The notes: generated from the letters alone by a model not told the origin. A stretch of DNA of 7,512 nt from Chloroflexota bacterium (GCA_022573935.1 JACZTE010000037.1:1-7512); one strand, 5' to 3'. Positions 1-6,804 are shown, counted from the first letter of the stretch. Numbers and translations are program-made.

Positions 1-401
1 TCGACCTCGAGCTGGGTGCCGCAGCCGGGGCAGGAGTACTCGCGGATCTGCGTCCAAGCCGGGTCAGGCTGCTCCGAGCCGCGGTAGATCTCCTTGAAAT
101 CCTCCTCGGACTCGCGGACGTAGATCGAGGCGCTGAGCTTCCAGTTGACGCGGTAGTCGCCGAACTCCTGGCCACACTTGCACTTGACCACGCGATCGTT
201 GTTCTCCTTCTGGACGATGAACAGGCTTGGCGTCAGCGGGAGCAAGATAGGCTCCGGCCAAGACACGCGGCCTTGCAGGATCTGGACCCACTTCTCGAAG
301 CGGTCCAAGTCCTTGGCACCCTTCATGATCTCCTGGACGCGCGGCCACGGTAGCTGTCCATCGAACAATTTTTCGAGTTCGCCGATATCGTACTCTGGCA
401 T
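1..401 (-). CDS. acxC: Acetone carboxylase gamma subunit-like protein, 3' end cut by window edge
   Basis: Small third subunit of an acetone-carboxylase-type enzyme, the ATP-dependent complex that carboxylates acetone to acetoacetate in the cytoplasm. I read 133 codons from ATG at 401-399 down to base 1. The family is about 165-170 residues, so roughly 35 C-terminal residues lie outside. The protein begins MPEYDIGELEKLFDGQLPWP and has two cysteine pairs, C74-x-C76 and C124-x-x-C127, which look like one split zinc-binding site. Between them lies a Tyr/Trp-rich beta-like stretch (GDYRVNWKLSASIYVRE, about 81-97). AGGAGG at 412-407 overlaps the alpha stop codon and is 5 bases from the ATG, supporting this start and translational coupling. 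It is the last visible gene of the beta-alpha-gamma operon, the same order as acxABC of Xanthobacter. The family call rests on its position after HyuA/HyuB partners plus the cysteine pattern. Substrate specificity is not visible. Confidence 0.85.
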   Translation of the reverse strand, partial: MPEYDIGELEKLFDGQLPWPRVQEIMKGAKDLDRFEKWVQILQGRVSWPEPILLPLTPSLFIVQKENNDRVVKCKCGQEFGDYRVNWKLSASIYVRESEEDFKEIYRGSEQPDPAWTQIREYSCPGCGTQLEV

Positions 402-410
402 TTCGGCCTC

Positions 411-2630
411 CTAGAACGTGAAGTCTTCGGGCAGCTTCCAGAACGCCCGTAGCTCGGCGCCGTACCCCGGCGACAGCTCCATTGAACTGCGCCACATATC
501 GAGGACGGCGGGATCCATGTTCTCCTTCGCCTGCACCTTCTCGCGCTCCTGCGCCCACCACTCCTTGAACGGCACGCTGCGGTCCTTTCGCGTCTGCCGC
601 ATCTCGTCGCGCTTCTTCTCGGTAGCGGCAGCGTCGATCCTGTACTCTTTGGCAGCCTCGTCGTAGCTGGCGACAACACCGTGGACGTCAGACGCGATTC
701 GCTCACGGGTCCAGCCCTTGGTGAGATCCAACGCCACCTCCGCTGGGTCGCGCTCCAGCGGATCGCCAAGCGCCTGCGCGCCGGAGATCGGGTGCATGAT
801 CACATCGTATTCGTGGAGCTGCTCGGGCGTGATGAACGGCGTAATGATGTTCGTCTCCATCACCTTTGCGATCAAGTTCTTCGCCATGATCGGGTCTTCG
901 GGGTCGCCTCGTTCGTGCACGAGCGGCTTCTGGGCGTCGATCAGCTCTTTGAGGTTCGTGCCGCTGGCGTAGCTCCCGCGGTCTGGCCAGGTGGGATAGG
1001 CGCCGAACATGCCGTGGTTGGCAAGAACCTTACTTCGCATGCCTGCACAGCCGCATTGGTACTCGATACCCGGCGTATTCTTGACCATCCAAACAGCCGT
1101 GTGGCCGAGGCCGCCGCGGAATGTGCCGTAGCCACCCGAGTCCGGCTGGATGTTTCGCCCGAGATAGACAATCGGGTAGTACAACTCCGTCACCTCGGCG
1201 TTCCCGAAGTCGGCGTTGGGCGTGTAGATGCACCAGGCGCTGTTCTCGCCGTCGGCCATACCGCGAGCGGGCGCGCCGTTGCTCGCCTGCTCCAGGCTGA
1301 GGCCCGCGACGTACGTCCCGTATTGGCCAATGCCTGAGAATTCAGCGGTGAGCGTCGTCGCGGCTCCCGCGGCGACCTCCTCGATGTAGCCGCGCATGAA
1401 GTAGGACCGGCCGAACGCCTCGTAGAGGGAGCTCATCCACATCACAGCCGGCGCCCACGCCACGCCCGCTGATGCGTAGTAGTTCACCGGGTACGGATTG
1501 GCCCAAGAGCCTTCGGGCGGGTCCTCCAGCGTCCACGCCGCGGCGGGGCCCCAGTTGCACATGTCGAACCCGACCATATGCGAGTAGGCATTGAGCAGCG
1601 CCGACTTGATGGCCGGCGGCGTGATGTTCTGCCCGAACGGCACCCAGCTGCTGGCGCCGCTGAGCGAGAAGCTCACGTGAGCGTCCTTATCGACGTTCAT
1701 CTCCAAGGGCAGGTTGAAGAGAATATCGATGTCCTGGTTAGGCATGATGACGCGCTTGCCTTTCATGGCCAGGTCCTTGAAGTTGGACTTGCGCAGGCGG
1801 CCCGGGATAGCTTGGTTTTTCACCCGCGTGACGGCATAGCGCCGGCTGTCTTCGACATACTCATGCATGACGTCTTTGAAGTAGTCAAGGCCATACTTGT
1901 CGATCGCCTCGATGACCTTGTTGCGGATCGTCAGGCATCCCGCCAAACGGCCCCGAGCGTCGCCCATGACGAAATCAGGCACGCGTGTGCGCGACTTAAC
2001 GCGCATCTCGTACCAGGGGTGGAGCTGGTCGTTCTGGCCGATCCTCTCCATCGTGACCGGCATGCCATCCGCAAAGGAGTCCGGGTTCATGAAGCCGATC
2101 GACCCCGGCAGGATGTAGCCGCTGTCCATGACGTGGGTAACACCAGTGGCCCAGGCCACGAGCTCATCGCCGTAAAAGATCGGAACGCCTGTGTCGAAGT
2201 CGACAGGGTGGATGCCGCCGTAGTGCGGGTCGTTGTTCTCGAAGATATCGCCGGGGTGGATGCCGGGATTGTCCTCGTAGCCCTCCTCAATGAGCTGGCG
2301 CACGAAGTGGGAGAGCAACCCCGGGTGGGCCGTGATGCCGCGCGAGACTGACACCGCTTCGCCCGTCGGGAGATGGAGCGCCCAGAGCGCGTCTCCGCCC
2401 TCGACCGCGATCGCCGACGACGACACGCGGCAGCCGACGTCCCAGCCGGTGTTGCAGATATTGAGCAGGATTTGCCAGACGGCCTCGTAGCCACCGGGGT
2501 CCTCTTGCTTGCGCTTCAGCTCCTTCAGCCCGAAGAGATGGCCGGTCTGAGCGAAGAGATCGTCGTTCTTCGCCAGCAGGTCCTTGATCGGCGTGGCCTT
2601 CGCGGTCGGCGGAGTCGCTTCTGTGGTCAT
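411..2630 (-). CDS. acxB: Acetone carboxylase alpha subunit-like, hydantoinase B/oxoprolinase family
   Basis: Large subunit of 739 residues, close to the roughly 770 of characterised acetone carboxylase alpha. In that enzyme the HyuB-type subunit holds the metal-dependent site where the phosphorylated ketone enolate meets CO2. Visible family motifs are NDPHYGGIHPVDFD (133-146), GVTHVMD (163-169), DSGGYGTFRGGLGH (497-510) and GDPLERDP (622-629). The His141-x2-Asp144-x21-His166 arrangement matches the spacing I recall for the manganese ligands of Xanthobacter acetone carboxylase. The C-terminal 70 or so residues are charged and Trp-containing, ending in KLPEDFTF. An upstream in-frame ATG at 2654 would add 8 residues, but I chose ATG 2630 because AAAGGAGG (2644-2637) sits 6 bases before it and it forms an ATGA overlap with the acxA stop. 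The gamma gene begins 9 bases after its TAG. Alternative: acetophenone carboxylase or another HyuB enzyme, less likely given the gamma partner. Confidence 0.9.
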   Translation of the reverse strand: MTTEATPPTAKATPIKDLLAKNDDLFAQTGHLFGLKELKRKQEDPGGYEAVWQILLNICNTGWDVGCRVSSSAIAVEGGDALWALHLPTGEAVSVSRGITAHPGLLSHFVRQLIEEGYEDNPGIHPGDIFENNDPHYGGIHPVDFDTGVPIFYGDELVAWATGVTHVMDSGYILPGSIGFMNPDSFADGMPVTMERIGQNDQLHPWYEMRVKSRTRVPDFVMGDARGRLAGCLTIRNKVIEAIDKYGLDYFKDVMHEYVEDSRRYAVTRVKNQAIPGRLRKSNFKDLAMKGKRVIMPNQDIDILFNLPLEMNVDKDAHVSFSLSGASSWVPFGQNITPPAIKSALLNAYSHMVGFDMCNWGPAAAWTLEDPPEGSWANPYPVNYYASAGVAWAPAVMWMSSLYEAFGRSYFMRGYIEEVAAGAATTLTAEFSGIGQYGTYVAGLSLEQASNGAPARGMADGENSAWCIYTPNADFGNAEVTELYYPIVYLGRNIQPDSGGYGTFRGGLGHTAVWMVKNTPGIEYQCGCAGMRSKVLANHGMFGAYPTWPDRGSYASGTNLKELIDAQKPLVHERGDPEDPIMAKNLIAKVMETNIITPFITPEQLHEYDVIMHPISGAQALGDPLERDPAEVALDLTKGWTRERIASDVHGVVASYDEAAKEYRIDAAATEKKRDEMRQTRKDRSVPFKEWWAQEREKVQAKENMDPAVLDMWRSSMELSPGYGAELRAFWKLPEDFTF

Positions 2631-4771
2631 GAGCTGCCTCCTTTGCTGAGCCAAATGATCTCGTGCTCGTCGAGCTTAGCGTGCCAACCGGCCGGCACGT
2701 AGAGCGTGGTGCTAGGCGCCTCAACCACCGCGAGGCCGGTGATCTCGTTTCCGGCGCGCAGCTCGTCCAGCTCGTAAAGCTGGCCTTCGTGCCATGTGCC
2801 TTCGTAGAAGACCGGACGCGTGCCTTTGCGCGCTGCCTTGGACGGCTCCTTGCCTTCTAGCTCGAACGTGCCGACGTGCGGCTTCACCGTACTCACTTCG
2901 GCGATGACGCTCACCTCTTCGATCTGATAGGTCGGCACCGGCGGCTTCCCGGCAAGCGTGTAGGTGGTTGTGAAGATGTCCACGAACTCGTTGATCAGCC
3001 TGTCGACGTCCTCTACTGTGTTGAGCCGCTCCACAGGCGAAGCGATTTCTAGATCGTCCAGGTGGCCGAAATACTTTATGTACGCGATCTGGCGAAGCGA
3101 GATCTGGTCGCGAGTGAATCCCTCGGCCAACAGCTCGTCCAGTAGCTGAGTCTCCAGCTCCTCCCAGGCCGCGCTGACCGTCTGACCGGCGAACAGCTTC
3201 GCGGCCTCATCAGCGCCCGGCGGAATCACAGCGGCCACGCTCTTGTGCCGCCGGTGGGCGTAGTCCATGCAGGCGCCGCCCCAGGCAGAGAACGCTGCCG
3301 CGTGCGGTACCGTCGCGATGCCCTTCCACGGGTACTCGCTGGCGTAGCCGGCCAGATGCATGGGGCCAGCGCCGCCGTAGCCTAGCAGCGTGTAATCGCG
3401 GATGTCGTAACCCAGCATGAGCGACCTTACCAGATGCTCGCGCATCATGACGTTGACCAGGTTCACGCAATGTTCGGCGGCGGTCGGCACGTCGAGGCCG
3501 AGCGGATCGGCGATCTTCTCTTTGAAGACCTCCTCGGCCTTCTGCTTGTTGACCTTAATCCGGCCGCCCAGGTAGTAGTCCGGGTTGATGATCCCGAGGA
3601 TCAGATCGCAGTCGCCGATGGTCGGGATTTCGTTGCCCTGCTCCTGGAAGACCGGGCCCGGAACGCCACCCGCGCTCTCTGGGCCAAGCTTCAGCCGATT
3701 CGTTTCAGGGTCGAGCCGAATGTAGGTGCCCGTGCCAGCCCCGATCGATCGGATGTCCAGCATCGGCACGTTCACGTACATCTGTTGGAACGGTGGCTCG
3801 CGGTCGATAGGCAGCATGCCCTGCGTGATGCAACCGGCATCGAAGCTGGTGCCGCCCATGTCCGCGCAGACGAGGTTCTCCAGCCCGCCGATTGTGTTGG
3901 CTAGGTGCTTGCCACCCATGATGCCGCCAACGGGGCCTGACATGACGGTCTCGAACAGGCGCGGGTAGCGAATGTTCGTGACTCCGCCGTAGCAGAGCAC
4001 CGTCTTTAGCGAGTGCTTGTAGCCTAGTTCGATGAGCTTCTCTTCCACGCGGATGAGCTGCTCACGAGCGGGCTCAGCGGCGTAGGCCTGGATGACGGTC
4101 GCGTTCGCGCGCGAGACCTCGCGCCTAATGGGCGCGACCTCGCTCGAGAGGATGACGGGTATCTCGCGACCGGACTCCTCTACGATCTTGCGCGCGATCT
4201 CGCCGGCCCTCGCTTCGTGCATCGGGTTCGTGAACGAGTAGAGGAAGAGGATGGCGATGGAGTCGACACCTTCTGCGAGCAGCTCGCGAACGCCGCTCTC
4301 CACCTCGTGCTCGTACATCGGAATGACGGGCTGGCCGAACATATCGATCCGTTCGGTCACACCGCGGGTTTGCTTTCGTGGCACGAGCGGCTCGCGGTGT
4401 TTGCGGTACTGCATGTGGCTGATCTCCGACCATTCGTAGCCGATGAACGTCTGAGAGCCACGGCCCTGCACGATGATGTCCTCGAAGCCCCTGGTGACGA
4501 TGAGGCCCACCTTCAGGCCGGAGAGGTTGATGAGGGTGTTAATCATACTCGTGCCGGTGTAGATCGCCGTCTCGGCGTTCGAGCAGACCTCACGCCCATC
4601 CCCGGCCATGTCCCAGTACGTCAGCGCCTCATCGAACGACTCCATGAAGCCGATGCTTTCATCGTCAGGCGTTGTCGGCGCCTTGCCGATGACGAACTGG
4701 CCCTCCTCGTTTACGAGGATGACGTCGGTCATTGTGCCCCCGGCATCGCAGGCTATGAGATAGCGCGACAT
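2627..4771 (-). CDS. acxA: Acetone carboxylase beta subunit-like, hydantoinase A/oxoprolinase family
   Basis: ATP-binding subunit of 714 residues, almost the length of characterised acetone carboxylase beta (about 717). HyuA-type subunits have an ASKHA (actin/sugar-kinase-like) fold and use ATP to phosphorylate substrate; the acetone carboxylase reaction is AMP-forming. Motifs seen: phosphate-1 loop DAGGTMTDV at 9-17, GLIVTRGFED at 89-98, SSEVAPIRREVSRANATV at 209-226, SGPVGGI at 278-284, phosphate-2 loop DMGGTSFD at 304-311 and GYGGAGPMHLAGYA at 464-477. An in-frame ATG at 4798 would add nine residues. ATG 4771 is preferred because GGAGGT (4782-4777) lies 5 bases upstream and family proteins start just before the DxGGTxTD loop. 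The stop overlaps the alpha start by ATGA, so both are likely made stoichiometrically. It is first in the operon, preceded by a 321-base region with strong palindromes. The ketone substrate is inferred only from family. Confidence 0.91.
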   Translation of the reverse strand: MSRYLIACDAGGTMTDVILVNEEGQFVIGKAPTTPDDESIGFMESFDEALTYWDMAGDGREVCSNAETAIYTGTSMINTLINLSGLKVGLIVTRGFEDIIVQGRGSQTFIGYEWSEISHMQYRKHREPLVPRKQTRGVTERIDMFGQPVIPMYEHEVESGVRELLAEGVDSIAILFLYSFTNPMHEARAGEIARKIVEESGREIPVILSSEVAPIRREVSRANATVIQAYAAEPAREQLIRVEEKLIELGYKHSLKTVLCYGGVTNIRYPRLFETVMSGPVGGIMGGKHLANTIGGLENLVCADMGGTSFDAGCITQGMLPIDREPPFQQMYVNVPMLDIRSIGAGTGTYIRLDPETNRLKLGPESAGGVPGPVFQEQGNEIPTIGDCDLILGIINPDYYLGGRIKVNKQKAEEVFKEKIADPLGLDVPTAAEHCVNLVNVMMREHLVRSLMLGYDIRDYTLLGYGGAGPMHLAGYASEYPWKGIATVPHAAAFSAWGGACMDYAHRRHKSVAAVIPPGADEAAKLFAGQTVSAAWEELETQLLDELLAEGFTRDQISLRQIAYIKYFGHLDDLEIASPVERLNTVEDVDRLINEFVDIFTTTYTLAGKPPVPTYQIEEVSVIAEVSTVKPHVGTFELEGKEPSKAARKGTRPVFYEGTWHEGQLYELDELRAGNEITGLAVVEAPSTTLYVPAGWHAKLDEHEIIWLSKGGSS
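2637..2644 (-). promoter_or_regulatory. Ribosome binding site deciding the acxB start
   Basis: On the minus strand this reads AAAGGAGG, 6 bases before ATG 2630 and inside the last codons of acxA. It selects the ATG that overlaps the acxA TGA (ATGA) over the upstream in-frame ATG at 2654, which has no such motif next to it. Confidence 0.8.
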
Positions 4772-4785
4772 GGCGAACCTCCATC

Positions 4786-4797
4786 TGTCCGCGGACA
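4786..4797. promoter_or_regulatory. 12-bp perfect palindrome just upstream of the acxA ribosome binding site
   Basis: TGTCCGCGGACA is fully self-complementary. Its near edge is 3 bases from the acxA GGAGGT and 14 bases from the ATG. It could be a repressor operator in the 5' leader, or when transcribed a small hairpin beside the ribosome binding site. A 12-bp palindrome is expected by chance roughly once in 4 kb, so its position is what makes it a candidate. No regulator can be assigned. Confidence 0.4.
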
Positions 4798-4889
4798 CCG
4801 GAGCGACCGATGTCGACGCGATGAGACCAACTCATTCACAGGGCAAGCAGCAGTTCTGAAACGCGAGAATTGTCCCACCCCTTGCCGGT

Positions 4890-4908
4890 CTGCTGGCTCA
4901 GCCAGCAG
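4890..4908. promoter_or_regulatory. 19-bp dyad with 9-bp perfect arms, candidate operator of the acx operon
   Basis: CTGCTGGCT-C-AGCCAGCAG has perfect 9-bp arms around one central base at 4899, 128 bases upstream of the acxA ATG. The single-base centre cannot form an RNA loop without opening several pairs, and no T-run follows on either strand. A protein-binding operator for a dimeric regulator is therefore more likely than a terminator. It lies about 15 bases downstream of the start point implied by the weak promoter at 4921-4950, a place where a repressor could block transcription. The binding protein is unknown. It does not resemble the inverted repeat at the tetR promoter. Confidence 0.55.
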
Positions 4909-4920
4909 CGTTCAGCCGCT

Positions 4921-4950
4921 ATCTAATCATCATTCAGTAACGGGCGTCAA
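4921..4950 (-). promoter_or_regulatory. Weak sigma-70-like promoter candidate for the acx operon
   Basis: On the minus strand TTGACG (4950-4945, five of six matches to TTGACA) is followed after 18 bases by TTAGAT (4926-4921), with a TG one base upstream of it like an extended -10. The -10 matches only three of six consensus bases, so this is tentative. The implied 5' leader of acxA would be about 140 bases and would include both palindromes at 4890-4908 and 4786-4797. Confidence 0.25.
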
Positions 4951-4997
4951 GTAGCGAGTGCGTCTGGGAATGGTTCAGATTGCGATGCTTGAATATG

Positions 4998-5050
4998 GTA
5001 GCCGAGCCTTTCCAGGCTTGGCGGCGGCGAGGCTAGAAAGCCTCGCCTAC
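4998..5050. repeat. 53-bp double-hairpin palindromic element (REP/BIME-like)
   Basis: Two hairpins of identical geometry lie side by side, 3 bases apart. The first is at 5001-5022, with 9-bp arms (one G-T pair) and loop TTCC. The second is at 5026-5047, with 9-bp perfect arms GGCGAGGCT/AGCCTCGCC and loop AGAA. The 12-base outer ends (4998-5009 and 5039-5050) are inverted copies of each other at 10 of 12 positions and start and finish GTAG...CTAC. The design resembles intergenic palindromic repeats of the REP/BIME type. It lies about 43 bases downstream of the coxG stop, so it may also protect the 3' end or help terminate coxG mRNA, though there is no T-run. Copy number elsewhere in the genome is not visible. 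Confidence 0.55.
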
Positions 5051-5053
5051 GGA

Positions 5054-5065
5054 GAAGCGCGCTTC
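5054..5065. repeat. 12-bp perfect palindrome next to the double-hairpin element
   Basis: GAAGCGCGCTTC is fully self-complementary, 28 bases past the coxG stop in the coxG reading direction and 3 bases from the 53-bp element. As RNA it could form at best a 4-bp stem with a CGCG loop. Its role is unknown: part of the repeat element, a 3'-end structure, or chance. Confidence 0.3.
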
Positions 5066-5092
5066 GTATTCAAATGACCCATAACCGTGGGC

Positions 5093-5680
5093 TCAGTTCG
5101 CCGGGCGGCGGAACAGCCGGCGGAAGAAGCGGCTCACGGGTGACCAGAGGACGCGGAAGATCAGCGGGACGACGCGAATGGGTTCAGCCTCGGTGGCCTC
5201 CTCCTCCTCAGCCGCCGCTTCCCCAGCCGGCGCCTCCATGCGAGCCTTGGCGCGGGCCACGAACTGCTGGAACAGCTGTTGGGAGACGCCCTGGATCATG
5301 CCGCGGCCGACCTGCATGATGCGACCGGTCAAGTCGATGCTCGCCTCGGTCGTCACCTCCGTTTGCCCGTCGGGTAGCGCGCGCAGGCTGCTGGACATGC
5401 TGGCCTTAGCGGTGCCGCCGCCCATTTCGCGGCCCTCGGCCTCCATACGCACCGTGTATTTCTGCTCGGCCACTTCGGTGAGTTGGATACGGCCCTTGTA
5501 GCTGATGGTGACCGCGCCCAATTGCACCTTGATGCTGCCGAGGAACGTGCGCTCGTCGATGACCTCTTCCAGCACCGCGCCCGGCATGCAGGCCGCGATC
5601 TGCTCTGGATCCATGACGAACCGCCAGACGGCGTCTATCGGCGCCTGGACCTGGAACGTCTCCCGAATCTCGATCGCCAT
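5093..5680 (-). CDS. coxG: CoxG-like SRPBCC protein with C-terminal membrane-associating tail
   Basis: CoxG family protein of 195 residues. Known CoxG proteins recruit aerobic CO dehydrogenase or related molybdenum hydroxylases to the membrane, and in mycobacteria they are linked to quinone delivery. Residues 1-148 form an SRPBCC (START-like, ligand-binding) domain: MAIEIRETFQVQAPIDAVW start, DPEQIAACMPG at 24-34, GSIKVQLG at 48-55, YKGRI at 61-65, and a final helix about 121-148. Then follow an acidic Ala/Glu linker (about 149-166) and a hydrophobic, Arg-rich segment (about 169-192, with VVPLIFRVLW and SRFFRRLFRR), likely an amphipathic membrane anchor. The start is 12 bases after the xdhC stop with no clear ribosome binding site, so it is probably co-transcribed and coupled. 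No coxL, coxM or coxS is in view, so the partner enzyme is unknown. The hydroxylase need not be a CO dehydrogenase. Confidence 0.87.
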   Translation of the reverse strand: MAIEIRETFQVQAPIDAVWRFVMDPEQIAACMPGAVLEEVIDERTFLGSIKVQLGAVTISYKGRIQLTEVAEQKYTVRMEAEGREMGGGTAKASMSSSLRALPDGQTEVTTEASIDLTGRIMQVGRGMIQGVSQQLFQQFVARAKARMEAPAGEAAAEEEEATEAEPIRVVPLIFRVLWSPVSRFFRRLFRRPAN

Positions 5681-5692
5681 TATCGCGTTCGG

Positions 5693-6772
5693 CTACTTTT
5701 TCGCATCGGCGGAAGCCTCCGTTGCAGCGAGGGCGTCTTCGGCCTTCCCGTAGCGGACGGCGAGCATCTCGGCCAGGATCGCTACGGCGATCTCCTCCGG
5801 CGTGCGGCTGCCGATATCGAGGCCGATGGGCGCCCGGATGCGGGCTAGATCGGCCTCGGAGAAGCCGCGCTGCCGGAGCTGGGCCGTTCGTTTCCGGTGC
5901 GTAGCCCGGCTTCCCATCGCTCCGATATAGCGCACGTCAGAACGGAGGGCCAGCTCCAGAGTAGGCAGGTCGAACTTCGGATCGTGGGTCAGGATCACAA
6001 GATAGGAGTAGGCGTCGATGGCCTTCTCAGCCAAGGCGCTGTCCGGCCAGGCGCGCAGCACCTCCTCGGCGTCGGGGAAGCGCTCCTCGACGGCGAACAT
6101 GCTGCGCGCGTCGATGACCGTGATCTGAAAACCGACCTCCTTCGCCATCCGGCAGAGCGGTATCGCCGTATGGGTAGCGCCGACGATGAAGAGCCGCAGG
6201 GGCGGCGGGAACGATTCCAAGAAGACCGTCGCTTCCTCGCCTCGCCAGGGGAGGGTAAGCGTTCGCGTGCCCCCCTCCGGCAGGAAGCGTTGCGCTTCAG
6301 CCGCGATGCTTTCGTCCAGTGAAGGGTCGATGGAGCCGACGGAAGCCCCGTTGGCTACCGTCAGCTTCCGGCCGAGCAGTGATGCTGGCGACAGCCCGAT
6401 AGCGAATGAGGCCGGCCGCTGTTCGCGCACGGCACGATCGACGGCATGCCAGGCCTCCGTCGGGGCGAACGGCTCGATCAGCACGTCGATGGAGCCGCCG
6501 CAACTCAGCCCAACCTGGAAGCCCAGCTCGTCGGCGATGCCGTAGTTCGCGATCACGGGCTGGCTGCTGTCCAGAACCTGGATCGCGCGTTCCATCACAT
6601 CGTTCTCGACACAGCCGCCGCTGACGGAGCCCGCCATCTTCCCGCTTCGGGTCAGAGCTAGGCGCGCCCCAGGAAGCCGCGGGGCGGAACCGCGGACGGC
6701 GGTGAGCGTGGCGAGAGCGATCTCTTCGTTCTCCGCTTGCCAGCGATCGAGGTCGGCCAGGATCTCTTTCAT
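5693..6772 (-). CDS. xdhC: XdhC/CoxI family molybdenum cofactor maturation protein
   Basis: Full-length two-domain protein of 359 residues. XdhC/CoxI/CoxF proteins bind molybdenum cofactor and help sulfurate and insert it into xanthine dehydrogenase-type hydroxylases; they act in the cytoplasm and are not part of the final enzyme. The N-terminal CoxI-type domain shows AVRGSAPRLPGARL at 25-38, GSVSGGCVE at 48-56 (Cys54) and GLSCGGSIDVLIEPF at 88-102 (Cys91). The Rossmann-type C-terminal domain shows FIVGATHTAIPLCRMA at 195-210, VIDAR at 219-223, THDPKFDLPTL at 262-272, YIGAMGSRATHRKR at 282-295 and APIGLDIGSRTPEEIAVAI at 314-332. All hallmark motifs are present. It is first of the xdhC-coxG pair and divergent from the TetR gene 76 bases away. 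There is no ribosome binding site, and a TATACT box ends 7 bases before the ATG, suggesting a leaderless transcript. XdhC, CoxI and CoxF cannot be told apart without the partner hydroxylase. Confidence 0.9.
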   Translation of the reverse strand: MKEILADLDRWQAENEEIALATLTAVRGSAPRLPGARLALTRSGKMAGSVSGGCVENDVMERAIQVLDSSQPVIANYGIADELGFQVGLSCGGSIDVLIEPFAPTEAWHAVDRAVREQRPASFAIGLSPASLLGRKLTVANGASVGSIDPSLDESIAAEAQRFLPEGGTRTLTLPWRGEEATVFLESFPPPLRLFIVGATHTAIPLCRMAKEVGFQITVIDARSMFAVEERFPDAEEVLRAWPDSALAEKAIDAYSYLVILTHDPKFDLPTLELALRSDVRYIGAMGSRATHRKRTAQLRQRGFSEADLARIRAPIGLDIGSRTPEEIAVAILAEMLAVRYGKAEDALAATEASADAKK

Positions 6773-6779
6773 AGCTACC

Positions 6780-6785
6780 AGTATA
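6780..6785 (-). promoter_or_regulatory. -10 box for xdhC, suggesting a leaderless mRNA
   Basis: The minus strand reads TATACT (five of six to TATAAT), with 7 bases between it and the xdhC ATG at 6772. Transcription would begin at or very near the A of the ATG. No good -35 is seen 16-18 bases upstream, so activity may be weak or depend on an activator. A second TATACT at 6838-6833 could serve a longer transcript, also without a clear -35. Confidence 0.35.
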
Positions 6786-6804
6786 TGGCCTTGGGAGGCT
6801 TACA

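Larger units (their letters stand above)
4772..5092. other. Intergenic region between acxA and coxG, palindrome-rich, no gene seen
   Basis: These 321 bases separate the acxA start from the coxG stop, both on the minus strand. I find no credible coding sequence. An open frame on the plus strand reaching 4954 is an antisense shadow of acxA. The region must hold the acxA promoter and any coxG terminator. It contains four symmetric elements listed separately (4786-4797, 4890-4908, 4998-5050, 5054-5065) and one weak promoter-like pair. I see no T-run after any hairpin on the minus strand, so no canonical Rho-independent terminator for coxG, and no clear -24/-12 sigma-54 promoter of the kind reported for acetone carboxylase operons in Proteobacteria. 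Confidence 0.7.

Noticed and set aside
681..1337. 218-codon open frame on the plus strand
   Set aside because: Antisense to acxB with composition typical of a shadow frame and no protein family features.
1578..2351. 257-codon open frame on the plus strand
   Set aside because: Fully antisense to acxB, whose frame carries all the HyuB motifs; the plus-strand translation is Val/Asp/Arg-rich with no recognisable domain, as expected for a shadow in GC-rich DNA.
411..2654. Longer acxB start at 2654 and longer acxA start at 4798
   Set aside because: Both upstream ATGs lack the strong, well-spaced GGAGG motifs that precede ATG 2630 and ATG 4771, and the longer acxA would put nine extra residues before the conserved nucleotide-binding start.
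4217..4954. 245-codon open frame on the plus strand running from inside acxA into the intergenic region
   Set aside because: Most of it is antisense to acxA. The intergenic part has no motif or ribosome binding site, so I do not call a gene there.
4772..4980. Sigma-54 (-24/-12) promoter for the acx operon
   Set aside because: Expected by analogy with proteobacterial acetone carboxylase operons, but I find no TGGCAC-N5-TTGC-like spacing on the minus strand.
5026..5047. Canonical Rho-independent terminator for coxG
   Set aside because: The stem is strong, but on the minus strand it is followed by a GC-rich stretch rather than a T-run, so I list it as part of a palindromic element only.
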